Origin: an uncultured Gemmatimonadota bacterium
Lineage (GTDB): Bacteria > Gemmatimonadota > Gemmatimonadetes > Gemmatimonadales > Gemmatimonadaceae
Assembly: GCA_946479895.1 (NCBI GenBank)
Contig: CAMLHT010000110.1
Span: 1-11,668, forward strand
Length of the DNA stretch: 11,668 nt
Direction: 5' to 3'
A program made the position numbers and the translations under genes. The notes beneath the pieces were generated by a model. That model was given only the letters and a program-made list of their open reading frames with translations, did not search any database and had not been told where the DNA came from. Of this stretch, positions 1 through 6,009 are shown piece by piece (positions within the stretch are counted from its first letter, which is position 1; each line of letters starts with the position of its first letter).

Positions 1-58
1 CCGTGGGTGCGGGCGTAAATGGGGCTCTGAAGCTCTCGCGGAGTTGAAGAGAGAACAT

Positions 59-168
59 TTACCGCAGAGGATCGCGGCGGTTCGCAGAGGAACGCCGAGG
101 GGGGCGACACCGAATTGTGTCGCCCCCCTCTGCGTTCCTCTGCGAACCTCCGCGATCCTCTGCGGTAA
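59..168. repeat. Long imperfect inverted repeat made of 10-bp units, downstream of rnd
   Basis: The two 52-nt arms are 59-110 and 117-168. They pair at 50 of 52 positions around a 6-nt loop (111-116, CGAATT). The mismatches are 78/149 and 96/131. Each arm is built from about four 10-nt units ending in GG (61-70, 71-80, 81-90, 91-100), with consensus NNCGCAGAGG, so the element is periodic at roughly one helical turn. It ends 5 bases beyond the rnd stop codon, so transcripts of rnd would end in, or run through, a very stable hairpin. There is no T-tract on either side, so it is not a classical intrinsic terminator. It looks like a dispersed intergenic palindromic element that may serve to end transcripts or protect 3' ends; that role is inferred. 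Confidence 0.9.
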
Positions 169-173
169 GGCTG

Positions 174-1385
174 TTACTCCCTGTACGGCGAACGATCCTC
201 GACTTCCCCGGATGATGCCGGTGGTGCCGAATGCCCACGGAGCGCCTGGAGAAATCCCTCCGCGAGCACTTCCACCTGCCACCGCCTGAGCTCCGGAATC
301 CGCTCGAAATCCTCCAGCGACGTTGGCTTCGCGCGCGCCACCGCTTCCATCCGGTCGCGCGAGCACAGCACTCCGGTATCCATGTCGAGCTGCTCGGCGA
401 TCCGGTCGCGCACCGTCTTGATCGCCGAGACGCGCGCATCGAACTCCGGATCGCGGTCCCACCGCAGGCCGCGCGGATACTTCGGCAGCTCGGCGTCGGG
501 CACTGCCAGCCCGCGCGCGACCGCGTCGAGAATCTGCGGCGCGCGGGCTTCGAGGATGCCGCGCGGCATTCCCTTGATCTGCGACAGCGCGGCCTTGTCG
601 CGGGGATGGGTCTTCGCGATCTCGAACAGCGGCTCGTTGCCGAGGACGCGGAACGTCGCGCGATCCTGGTCGGCGGCGGCGCCGTTGCGCCAGGCCACCA
701 GCTCCCGCAGCACGGCGAGCTCGCGGCGGTTCAGGTCGCGCGCGCCCTTCATCTTCATGAACGACGTCGCCTCGTCCTCGGGGGCCCACTTCGTGGCCTC
801 GAGGCGCGTGAACTCCTCCTTCGCCCAGCTCCAGCGGCCAGCCTTCTCCAGCGCTTCCTTCAGCCGGTCGCGGAGATCGGGCAGGTACATCGTGTCGAGC
901 GCCGCGTAGTCGAGCATGTCCGGCGTCAGCGGACGCATGGACCAGTCGGCGCGCTGGTGCTTCTTGTCGAGCTTCACGCCGAAGAAGCGCTCGAGCAGCG
1001 CGGCCAGGCCGAAGGCCCGGATCCCCAGCAGCTGCGCCGCGACGCGGGTGTCGAACAGGTGCCGGATCTGCCAGCCGTAGTCCTGCTGGAGGAGCCTCAG
1101 GTCGTAGTCGGCGTCGTGGAAGACGATCTCCACCGACGGATCCTCGACGAGGGCGCCGAGCTCCGGGGCCTTGCCGATCGGGAGGGGATCGATGACCGCG
1201 GTGCGCTCACGCGTCGATACTTGCAGAAGGTAGATTCGGTCGACGAATCGATGGAAGCTCGCGCCCTCGGTGTCGAGGGCGACGAGTTTCGATCCAGCGA
1301 TCGAGGATACCCAGCGGGAGACGGCGGCCGGGGTTTCGAGGTATTCGGCCTGGTGCGGCCTGCCATCAGTCTTCACTCGGGACAA
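174..1385 (-). CDS. rnd: Ribonuclease D, 3'-5' exoribonuclease
   Basis: This is a 403-aa DEDD-family exonuclease, close in length to E. coli RNase D (about 375 aa), which trims the 3' ends of tRNA precursors and other small RNAs in the cytoplasm. The Exo I motif is LDTEG (D38, E40). Exo II is FHDADYDLRLL, with D95 the likely metal ligand. Exo III is DYAALDTMYLPDL, with Y160 and D164, giving the DEDDy signature. An HRDC domain follows at about residues 217-293, and a second HRDC-like helical region lies at about 310-385. The start is uncertain: the longest frame begins with TTG at 1385, a GTG at 1376 would drop three residues, and neither has a clear Shine-Dalgarno. Its start lies only about 32 bp from the divergent AI-2E gene. 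The catalytic residues are all present, so it should be active. Confidence 0.95.
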   Translation of the reverse strand: MSRVKTDGRPHQAEYLETPAAVSRWVSSIAGSKLVALDTEGASFHRFVDRIYLLQVSTRERTAVIDPLPIGKAPELGALVEDPSVEIVFHDADYDLRLLQQDYGWQIRHLFDTRVAAQLLGIRAFGLAALLERFFGVKLDKKHQRADWSMRPLTPDMLDYAALDTMYLPDLRDRLKEALEKAGRWSWAKEEFTRLEATKWAPEDEATSFMKMKGARDLNRRELAVLRELVAWRNGAAADQDRATFRVLGNEPLFEIAKTHPRDKAALSQIKGMPRGILEARAPQILDAVARGLAVPDAELPKYPRGLRWDRDPEFDARVSAIKTVRDRIAEQLDMDTGVLCSRDRMEAVARAKPTSLEDFERIPELRRWQVEVLAEGFLQALRGHSAPPASSGEVEDRSPYRE

Positions 1386-1417
1386 TTTAACCAGCGCGAT
1401 TTTTCCGGAGCCGACGG
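1386..1417. promoter_or_regulatory. Very short divergent intergenic region with RBS for the AI-2E gene
   Basis: Only 32 bp separate the start codons of rnd and the AI-2E family gene. A GGAG at 1407-1410 lies 7 bases before the ATG at 1418 and supports that start. On the rnd side there is an AT-rich stretch (AATTTAA, 1384-1390) but no ribosome binding site. There is not enough room for two separate promoters, so at least one promoter must lie inside the coding sequence of the opposite gene. I cannot name its hexamers with confidence. Confidence 0.45.
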
Positions 1418-2686
1418 ATGACCACCCCTCCCCCGCCAGCAGTCACGAAGAATCGACGGAAGCGACAGGTCGGCTGGCAGAGCCGCGACGTCGTCCGCGC
1501 GGCCGCGCTGGCCATGGGCCTCTACTGGCTGGCGCGCCTGGCCTGGGTCGCGAGCCCGCTGTTCCTCACCAGCTTCCTCGGCATCCTGTTCGGGCTGGCC
1601 GTCTCCTCGGGCGTCGACCGGCTCGAGCGATTCCGCATTCCCCGGGGCGTCGGGGCCGGCCTCATCGTCCTGACCTTCATCGGCGCCCTGGTCGCGTTCG
1701 GGGCGACCGTCGCCCCGACCCTGCGCGAGCAGGGCGGCGAGCTCCAGAAGAAGATTCCCGAGGCGATCGACCGGGTCGAGAAGTGGATGAACGAGAAGCA
1801 GGCCGGTCCCCTCGGCATGGTCATGAACGGGATCGGCAACCGCCCGGACTCGGCGGCCCCGCCCGCGGGCCAGCCGGGCACCGTGACCGGCGCCGTGCCG
1901 CCGGCGGCCCAGGTTCCCGCGAATCCGTCCACCGGCATCGCCAGCTCGGGCGCGAAGCCCGCCGATTCGACCAGGCCAGCTCCGCCGTCCACGCTGCGCG
2001 AGCGGCTCGGCGCGCAGTTCGGGAGCATCACCCGGTACCTCTTCCCGTTCCTGCATTCCACGATCGCGGCGATCGCAGGATTGCTGCTCATCATCTTCAT
2101 GGCGATCTACATCGCCGCCGACCCGGAGCTCTACCATCGCGGGCTGATGACGATGTTCCCGAAGCGCCACCGCCGGCGCGTCGGTGAGGTGCTGAGCGCG
2201 ATCGCCGGCGTGCTGCGGAAATGGCTGGTCACCCAGCTCATCGCGATGGCGACCATCGGGGCCGTGACGACCGTCGTGCTGCTGGCCCTCGACGTGAAGG
2301 CCGCCTTCGCCCTCGGCGTGATCGCCGGGCTCCTCGAGTTCGTCCCGACGATCGGTCCCATCATGAGCTCCGTGCCGGCGATCGCGATGGCGTTCCTCGA
2401 CACGCCGGAAAAGGCGCTCTACGTCGCGATCGCGTACGTGGGCATCCAGTTCCTCGAGAACCATCTCCTGATCCCGCTGCTGATGAAGGGCGGAATGGAC
2501 CTGCCGCCGGCGATGACGATCCTCGCGCAGGCGCTCATGGCCTTGCTCTTCGGATTCCTCGGCCTGATGTGCGCGGTGCCGATGCTCGCCGCGGGCATGG
2601 TGGCGGTGAAGATGCTCTACGTGGAGCGCGTCATCGGCGAGCGGCCGTTCGGGCCCGGGGAAGATCCACACAAGGGCGTCGAATGA
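1418..2686 (+). CDS. AI-2E/PerM family (UPF0118) membrane transporter
   Basis: This 422-aa polytopic inner-membrane protein belongs to the AI-2E transporter family (PerM/YdiK/TqsA). Characterised members export autoinducer-2 or exchange Na+/H+; the substrate here cannot be told from sequence. Hydrophobic segments lie at about 26-62 (two helices), 79-100, 213-235, 268-292, 295-325, 333-355 and 365-400. The family signature is clear in LLEFVPTIGPIMSSVPA (305-321) and QFLENHLLIPLLMKG (344-358). A basic, proline-rich N-terminus (PPPPAV, then KNRRKRQ) precedes the first helix. The loop at about 141-192 is an unusual low-complexity stretch rich in Pro, Ala, Gly and Ser. Start ATG at 1418 has GGAG 7 bases upstream. 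It is the first gene of a four-gene run; 18 bp separate it from the next start. Confidence 0.9.
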   Translation: MTTPPPPAVTKNRRKRQVGWQSRDVVRAAALAMGLYWLARLAWVASPLFLTSFLGILFGLAVSSGVDRLERFRIPRGVGAGLIVLTFIGALVAFGATVAPTLREQGGELQKKIPEAIDRVEKWMNEKQAGPLGMVMNGIGNRPDSAAPPAGQPGTVTGAVPPAAQVPANPSTGIASSGAKPADSTRPAPPSTLRERLGAQFGSITRYLFPFLHSTIAAIAGLLLIIFMAIYIAADPELYHRGLMTMFPKRHRRRVGEVLSAIAGVLRKWLVTQLIAMATIGAVTTVVLLALDVKAAFALGVIAGLLEFVPTIGPIMSSVPAIAMAFLDTPEKALYVAIAYVGIQFLENHLLIPLLMKGGMDLPPAMTILAQALMALLFGFLGLMCAVPMLAAGMVAVKMLYVERVIGERPFGPGEDPHKGVE

Positions 2687-2704
2687 CGGCCCGGCCGGCC
2701 GCGC

Positions 2705-3679
2705 GTGCCGCCTGACCCACTCTGGCCGTTGCTGGACCGGTTCCCGGCGCTCGCCTCGTTGCCGCGCGTCGCGCTCCGGACTGCGGTGACGCCGGTCGAG
2801 CCTCTCCACGCGATCAGCCCGCGCCTGTGGGTCAAGCGTGACGACCTCACGGCGAAACCGATCGGCGGGAACAAGGTCCGGAGCCTCGAGCTCCTCCTGG
2901 GCGGCGCGCATCCCGGGGAGCGCATCGTGACGGCCGGCTCCTGGGGCTCGACGCACGCGCTGACGACGGCGGTGCACGGCCGCTCCCTGGGCCTGGACGT
3001 CGTGCTTGGCGCCTGGCCGCAGGAGATGAACGACGTCGCCGACACCGTATCGCGATATCTGGACGACGAGACGAAGCGCCGGCGATTCGCGAACGTGCCC
3101 TACGTCGCCGCCTGGCTCGCGTGGCGGAGCTGGCGCGGCGACCGCGTGATCCCGGCGGGCGGGACCTCGCCGCTCGGCATGCTCGGCCACGTCAACGCCG
3201 CGTTCGAGCTGGCGTCGCAGATCCGCGCCGGCGCACTCCCCGCACCCACGCGAGTCGTCGTGCCGCTCGGTACCGGCGGCCCGGCGGCCGGCCTCGCGCT
3301 CGGCTTCGCGCTGGCCGGCGTCGAGACCACGGTCATCGGCGCGCGCGTCGTGCCGAGGATCGTCGGACGGCTCTCGCGCGTCCGGCGGCTGGCGCGCGCG
3401 ACCGCCGGGCTCATGGCGCGACTGGCGGGTGAGCGTGTTCCTTCCGACATGGTGCACGTTCGGATCGCGGAAGGTGTCTATGGAGGAGCGTATGGACGTC
3501 CCCTCGCGGCGGCCGAAGGGCCGGCCCGGCGGCTCGCCGGCCTGGGGCTGAAGACGGACCCGACGTACTCGGCCAAGGCGCTGGTGACGGCCCTCGCGTC
3601 CGCGGAGACTGAAGACACGCTGTTCTGGATGACCTTCGATTCCCGCTGGATCACTCCTCGCAAACCGGTGGCGGCGTGA
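2705..3679 (+). CDS. PLP-dependent enzyme, D-cysteine desulfhydrase/ACC deaminase family
   Basis: This is a 324-aa fold-type II pyridoxal phosphate enzyme. The Schiff-base lysine is K57 in the motif LWVKRDDLTAKPIGGNKVRS, typical of D-cysteine desulfhydrase (DcyD) and 1-aminocyclopropane-1-carboxylate deaminase. The phosphate loop is GTGGPAAGLALG (189-200), and the C-terminal DPTYSAKA (285-292) matches the family's DPxYTxKA block. Two departures are visible: the family's QSNH substrate loop reads GSTH (81-84), with Asn replaced by Thr, and GSGGT reads GTGGP. The substrate may therefore differ; D-cysteine breakdown to pyruvate, ammonia and sulfide is only the best family-level guess. The only start in frame after the preceding stop is GTG at 2705, without a good RBS. 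It overlaps the next gene by GTGA. No signal peptide is seen, so it is cytoplasmic. Confidence 0.82.
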   Translation: MPPDPLWPLLDRFPALASLPRVALRTAVTPVEPLHAISPRLWVKRDDLTAKPIGGNKVRSLELLLGGAHPGERIVTAGSWGSTHALTTAVHGRSLGLDVVLGAWPQEMNDVADTVSRYLDDETKRRRFANVPYVAAWLAWRSWRGDRVIPAGGTSPLGMLGHVNAAFELASQIRAGALPAPTRVVVPLGTGGPAAGLALGFALAGVETTVIGARVVPRIVGRLSRVRRLARATAGLMARLAGERVPSDMVHVRIAEGVYGGAYGRPLAAAEGPARRLAGLGLKTDPTYSAKALVTALASAETEDTLFWMTFDSRWITPRKPVAA

Positions 3680-4476
3680 CCGATTCCATGATCGAAACGG
3701 AGAATCTGCTGGCGCACGCCGACGTTGGGCGCGGGCTGCCCGTCGTCCTCCTGCACGCGTTTCCGCTCAACCGCACGATGTGGGAGCCGCAGATCGCCGC
3801 GCTCTTCGGCGAATGCCGCTGCATCGCGCCCGATCTCCGCGGCTTTGGCGATTCACCGCGGTCGGGGCCGTATTCGATGGACCGCTACGCCGACGACGTC
3901 GTCGCGCTGCTGGACGCGCTCCAGATCGATCGGGCCGTCGTCGGCGGCCTGTCGATGGGCGGCTACATCGCCCTCGCGCTCTGGCGCCGCCACCGGAACC
4001 GCATTCGCGCGCTCGTGCTCGCCGACACGCGGTCCGGCGCGGACAACGACGAGGGAAAGCAGAAGCGGGGGGAGTTGATCGCGCTCGCCCAGTCGGAAGG
4101 CTCGTCGGCGGTGGCGGACCGGCAGGTCACCGGGCTGCTGGGAAAGAGCACGCGCGAGAAGCAGCCGGAGCTCGTCGATCGCATCCGGTCGATCATGGCG
4201 GGAGAGTCACCGGACGGGATCGTCGGGGCGCTGGAGGCGATGCGCAATCGCCCGGATTCGACCCCGCTGCTGGCCGGCATCGACGTCCCCACGCTGATCG
4301 TCGTGGGTGACGAGGACGTCCTGACCCCCCCGAAGGAAGCGCGGGCCATGCACGCCGCGATTCGCGGCAGCCGCCTGGAGGTCATCCCCGGCGCGGGCCA
4401 CCTCAGCAATCTCGAGCGCCCGGCCGCCTTCAACGCCGCGCTCAGCGATTTCGTGGGGAGCCTGCTCTACAACTAG
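3676..4476 (+). CDS. Alpha/beta-fold hydrolase
   Basis: This is a 266-aa cytoplasmic alpha/beta hydrolase of the size and shape of the 3-oxoadipate enol-lactonase and carboxylesterase branch. The oxyanion region is LLHAFPLNRTMW (25-36), followed by APDLRGFGDSPRSG (51-64). The nucleophile elbow is GGLSMGG (90-96), with S93. The acid is D214 in GDEDVLTPP, and the histidine is H242 in GAGHLSNLERP. The complete Ser-Asp-His triad predicts an active hydrolase; the substrate is unknown, and no aromatic-degradation genes lie nearby to support a PcaD role. The start is GTG at 3676, which overlaps the previous stop (GTGA) and indicates translational coupling; an ATG at 3688 is an alternative. The methyltransferase gene follows 9 bp after the stop. 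Confidence 0.9.
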   Translation: MTDSMIETENLLAHADVGRGLPVVLLHAFPLNRTMWEPQIAALFGECRCIAPDLRGFGDSPRSGPYSMDRYADDVVALLDALQIDRAVVGGLSMGGYIALALWRRHRNRIRALVLADTRSGADNDEGKQKRGELIALAQSEGSSAVADRQVTGLLGKSTREKQPELVDRIRSIMAGESPDGIVGALEAMRNRPDSTPLLAGIDVPTLIVVGDEDVLTPPKEARAMHAAIRGSRLEVIPGAGHLSNLERPAAFNAALSDFVGSLLYN

Positions 4477-4485
4477 GTTTAGCGC

Positions 4486-5091
4486 GTGACCACTACGACA
4501 TCGGCGGCCGAGCAGACCCGGGCCGCGCGCATCGGCGCCGTGCTGTTCCGGAATCGGAGCTGGCTGCCCGTCCCCTTCCTGCTCGTCGCGCTGCTCGTGC
4601 CGGCGCATCCCACTGCCCGGCACTGGATCGTCGCCGCGGTGCTGATCGTCATCGGCGAATGGATCCGGCTCGCCGGCGTCGCCGCCGCGGGCACCGTGAC
4701 GCGCCGTCGCTCGCGCGACGTGCAGCGGCTCGTGAACTACGGCATCTTCGGCTGGATGAGGAACCCGCTCTACGTCGGCAACTTCCTCATCTGGATGGGA
4801 TTCGTCATCGCCTCGGGCGTCCTGTGGTTCCTGCCGATCGCGATCCTCATCTTCGCCGTCGAGTACACGCTCATCGTGCGCTACGAGGAAGGCGTGCTGG
4901 AATCGATCTTCGGCGGCGAATACCTCGAGTACAAGAAGCGCACGCCGCGCTGGTTCCCCCGTCCGCCGGCCGTGAAGGAGACCGGGCCGCACGACTGGGG
5001 CGAGGCGTGGCGGTCGGAGATATCCACGTTCATGCAGTACGTCGCGCTCATCCTGGCCTTCTGGATCAAGCAGAGGATCGTCGACCGGTAA
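4486..5091 (+). CDS. Membrane methyltransferase of the isoprenylcysteine carboxyl/PEMT type
   Basis: This is a 201-aa integral membrane protein with about five hydrophobic segments (26-42, 46-68, 97-111, 112-131, 181-196). The SAM-binding signature of ICMT/PEMT-family methyltransferases is recognisable: GIFGWMRNPLYVGNFLIW (86-103) matches the family's GPYxxxRHPxYxG block, with His replaced by Asn, and RYEEGVLESIFGGEYLEYKK (132-151) matches the C-terminal EE-x-FG-x-Y-x-Y block. In bacteria such proteins methylate lipids or other membrane substrates rather than prenylated CaaX proteins; the target is unknown. The start is GTG at 4486, 9 bp after the hydrolase stop, with no strong RBS. The C-terminal portion after residue 160 is longer than the core fold needs and ends in an extra hydrophobic helix. 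It is the last gene before the terminator at 5138. Confidence 0.85.
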   Translation: MTTTTSAAEQTRAARIGAVLFRNRSWLPVPFLLVALLVPAHPTARHWIVAAVLIVIGEWIRLAGVAAAGTVTRRRSRDVQRLVNYGIFGWMRNPLYVGNFLIWMGFVIASGVLWFLPIAILIFAVEYTLIVRYEEGVLESIFGGEYLEYKKRTPRWFPRPPAVKETGPHDWGEAWRSEISTFMQYVALILAFWIKQRIVDR

Positions 5092-5137
5092 GCCGGTTCA
5101 TCCAGAGGGACGGAGCTCACGGCGGCTGAGACGCAAA

Positions 5138-5171
5138 TCGGGCGCGAGGATTCGTTCATCCTCGCGCCCGA
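5138..5171. terminator. Bidirectional hairpin terminator between convergent genes
   Basis: A perfect 14-bp GC-rich stem, 5138-5151 paired with 5158-5171, has a 6-nt loop TCGTTC. On the plus strand it is followed by CTGTTTT (5172-5178). On the minus strand it is followed by a short TTT (complement of 5135-5137). It lies 46 bp after the methyltransferase stop and 26 bp beyond the ferredoxin stop, the expected place for a shared terminator of two convergent transcripts. Confidence 0.8.
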
Positions 5172-5197
5172 CTGTTTTCGACCACTCCCGACCGCGG

Positions 5198-5461
5198 TTA
5201 CTTCTTGGGACGTCCCGGCGGAGTCGGGCTCGAGAACACCGTCTTGTTCTTCTCGATGTACTGCTTGAGATGCCCCGGCACGTCTTCCTCCGGGAAGATC
5301 GCGGTGACCGGACACTCCGGCTCGCAGGCACCGCAGTCGATGCACTCGTCGGGGTGGATGTAGAGCTGGTCCTCCCCTTCATATATGCAGTCGACCGGAC
5401 ACACGTCGACGCAGGCGCGGTCCTTGACGCTGATGCAGGCTTCCGTGATGACGTAGGGCAT
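5198..5461 (-). CDS. fdxA: Seven-iron ferredoxin ([3Fe-4S][4Fe-4S])
   Basis: This is an 87-aa cytoplasmic electron carrier of the FdxA/Azotobacter ferredoxin I type. Cysteines are at 9, 17, 21, 25, 40, 43, 46 and 50. Compared with Azotobacter FdI, C9, C17 and C50 should hold the [3Fe-4S] cluster, and C21, C40, C43 and C46 the [4Fe-4S] cluster; C25 is the usual free cysteine. The residue that would complete a second 4Fe-4S site (position 12) is Val, so a 7Fe rather than 8Fe protein is expected. The segment [18 protein letters not shown] (34-51) is diagnostic. The ATG at 5461 gives the conserved N-terminus MPYVITEAC. The gene is divergent from the molybdenum hydroxylase small subunit and convergent with the methyltransferase. 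A link to the hydroxylase is possible but unproven. Confidence 0.93.
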   Translation of the reverse strand: MPYVITEACISVKDRACVDVCPVDCIYEGEDQLYIHPDECIDCGACEPECPVTAIFPEEDVPGHLKQYIEKNKTVFSSPTPPGRPKK

Positions 5462-5547
5462 TTCGTCGCAAAGCTCGGGTGAGAGGCTAAGATAATCGAG
5501 GCGCGAGCGGTGGGGGTAGGACTCGCCCGGATCCGGCTGGAGGACGC
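5462..5547. promoter_or_regulatory. Divergent promoter region, ferredoxin / molybdenum hydroxylase
   Basis: These 86 bp separate two divergent starts. The only AT-rich island is CTAAGATAATCGAG (5487-5500). On the plus strand it contains GATAAT (5491-5496), one base from the -10 consensus; on the minus strand it reads GATTATCTT. No convincing -35 hexamer is seen on either strand. The region also carries the ribosome binding site of the small-subunit gene at 5539-5543. Confidence 0.35.
5539..5543 (+). promoter_or_regulatory. Ribosome binding site of the 2Fe-2S subunit gene
   Basis: GGAGG lies 4 bases before the GTG at 5548. It is one of the few good Shine-Dalgarno sequences in the window and fixes the start of the small subunit. 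Confidence 0.7.
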
Positions 5548-6009
5548 GTGAAGGTATCGCTCAAGGTCAACGGAAGAACGCATGAGGTCGACGCCGCGCC
5601 GGACGAGCGGCTCGCCATGACCATTCGCAACCGGCTGGAGCTCACCGGGACGAAGGTGGCCTGCGCGCGCGGCGAATGCGGGGCCTGCACCGTCCTGATC
5701 GACGGCCGGCTGGCCTACTCCTGCCTCACGCTGACGCAGGCCTGCGCGTCCAGCGACGTCACCACCATCGAGGGGGTCGGGACGCCCGACGCCATGGACC
5801 GGGTCCAGGCGGCCTTCGTCGCCCACGACGCGGCGCAGTGCGGCTACTGCACGCCGGGCCAGGTGCTCGCGGCCGTGAGGCTGCTCGAGCTGGACCCGGA
5901 TCCCGACGACGACGCGATCACCCGCGCCATGAGCGGGAATCTCTGTCGCTGCGGCACGTATCCGAACATCCGGAAGGCGATCAGGTCCCTCGCCGCGCCC
6001 CGGCCATGA
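5548..6009 (+). CDS. Molybdenum hydroxylase (xanthine dehydrogenase family) 2Fe-2S small subunit
   Basis: This 153-aa protein carries the two [2Fe-2S] clusters that relay electrons from the molybdenum centre to FAD. The plant-ferredoxin-like N-terminal domain has C39, C44, C47 and C59 (motif [17 protein letters not shown]). The helical domain has C98, C101, C133 and C135 (CGYCTPGQ and [11 protein letters not shown]). All eight ligands are present and the length is standard. No twin-arginine signal precedes the domain, unlike E. coli PaoA, so this enzyme should stay in the cytoplasm. The GTG start has a GGAGG upstream, and the N-terminus [10 protein letters not shown] is typical. Its stop overlaps the large-subunit start by ATGA, so the two should be co-translated. 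Confidence 0.95.
   Translation: MKVSLKVNGRTHEVDAAPDERLAMTIRNRLELTGTKVACARGECGACTVLIDGRLAYSCLTLTQACASSDVTTIEGVGTPDAMDRVQAAFVAHDAAQCGYCTPGQVLAAVRLLELDPDPDDDAITRAMSGNLCRCGTYPNIRKAIRSLAAPRP

Noticed and set aside
1..58. Possible 3' end of an upstream gene
   Set aside because: No frame with recognisable protein content can be supported in 58 bases; I see nothing definite there.
59..168. Insertion sequence remnant or MITE with transposase
   Set aside because: There is no transposase fragment and no target-site duplication is visible at the ends; it is kept as a palindromic repeat only.
231..1421. Plus-strand open frame of 396 codons opposite rnd
   Set aside because: It is a GC-driven shadow; the opposite strand encodes RNase D with all catalytic motifs.
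1373..3457. Minus-strand open frame of 694 codons
   Set aside because: It lies antisense to the AI-2E and PLP-enzyme genes, is made of Arg/Asp/His/Gly/Pro-rich sequence without any domain, and is explained by high GC at third codon positions.
1418..5091. Quorum-sensing or AI-2 signalling operon
   Set aside because: Only the family name of the first gene points that way; there is no luxS, lsr or receptor gene, and many family members do other jobs.
5676..6005. Upstream extension of the large subunit to an ATG at 5676
   Set aside because: It would overlap most of the small subunit gene; ATG 6006 with ATGA overlap fits the family and operon structure.
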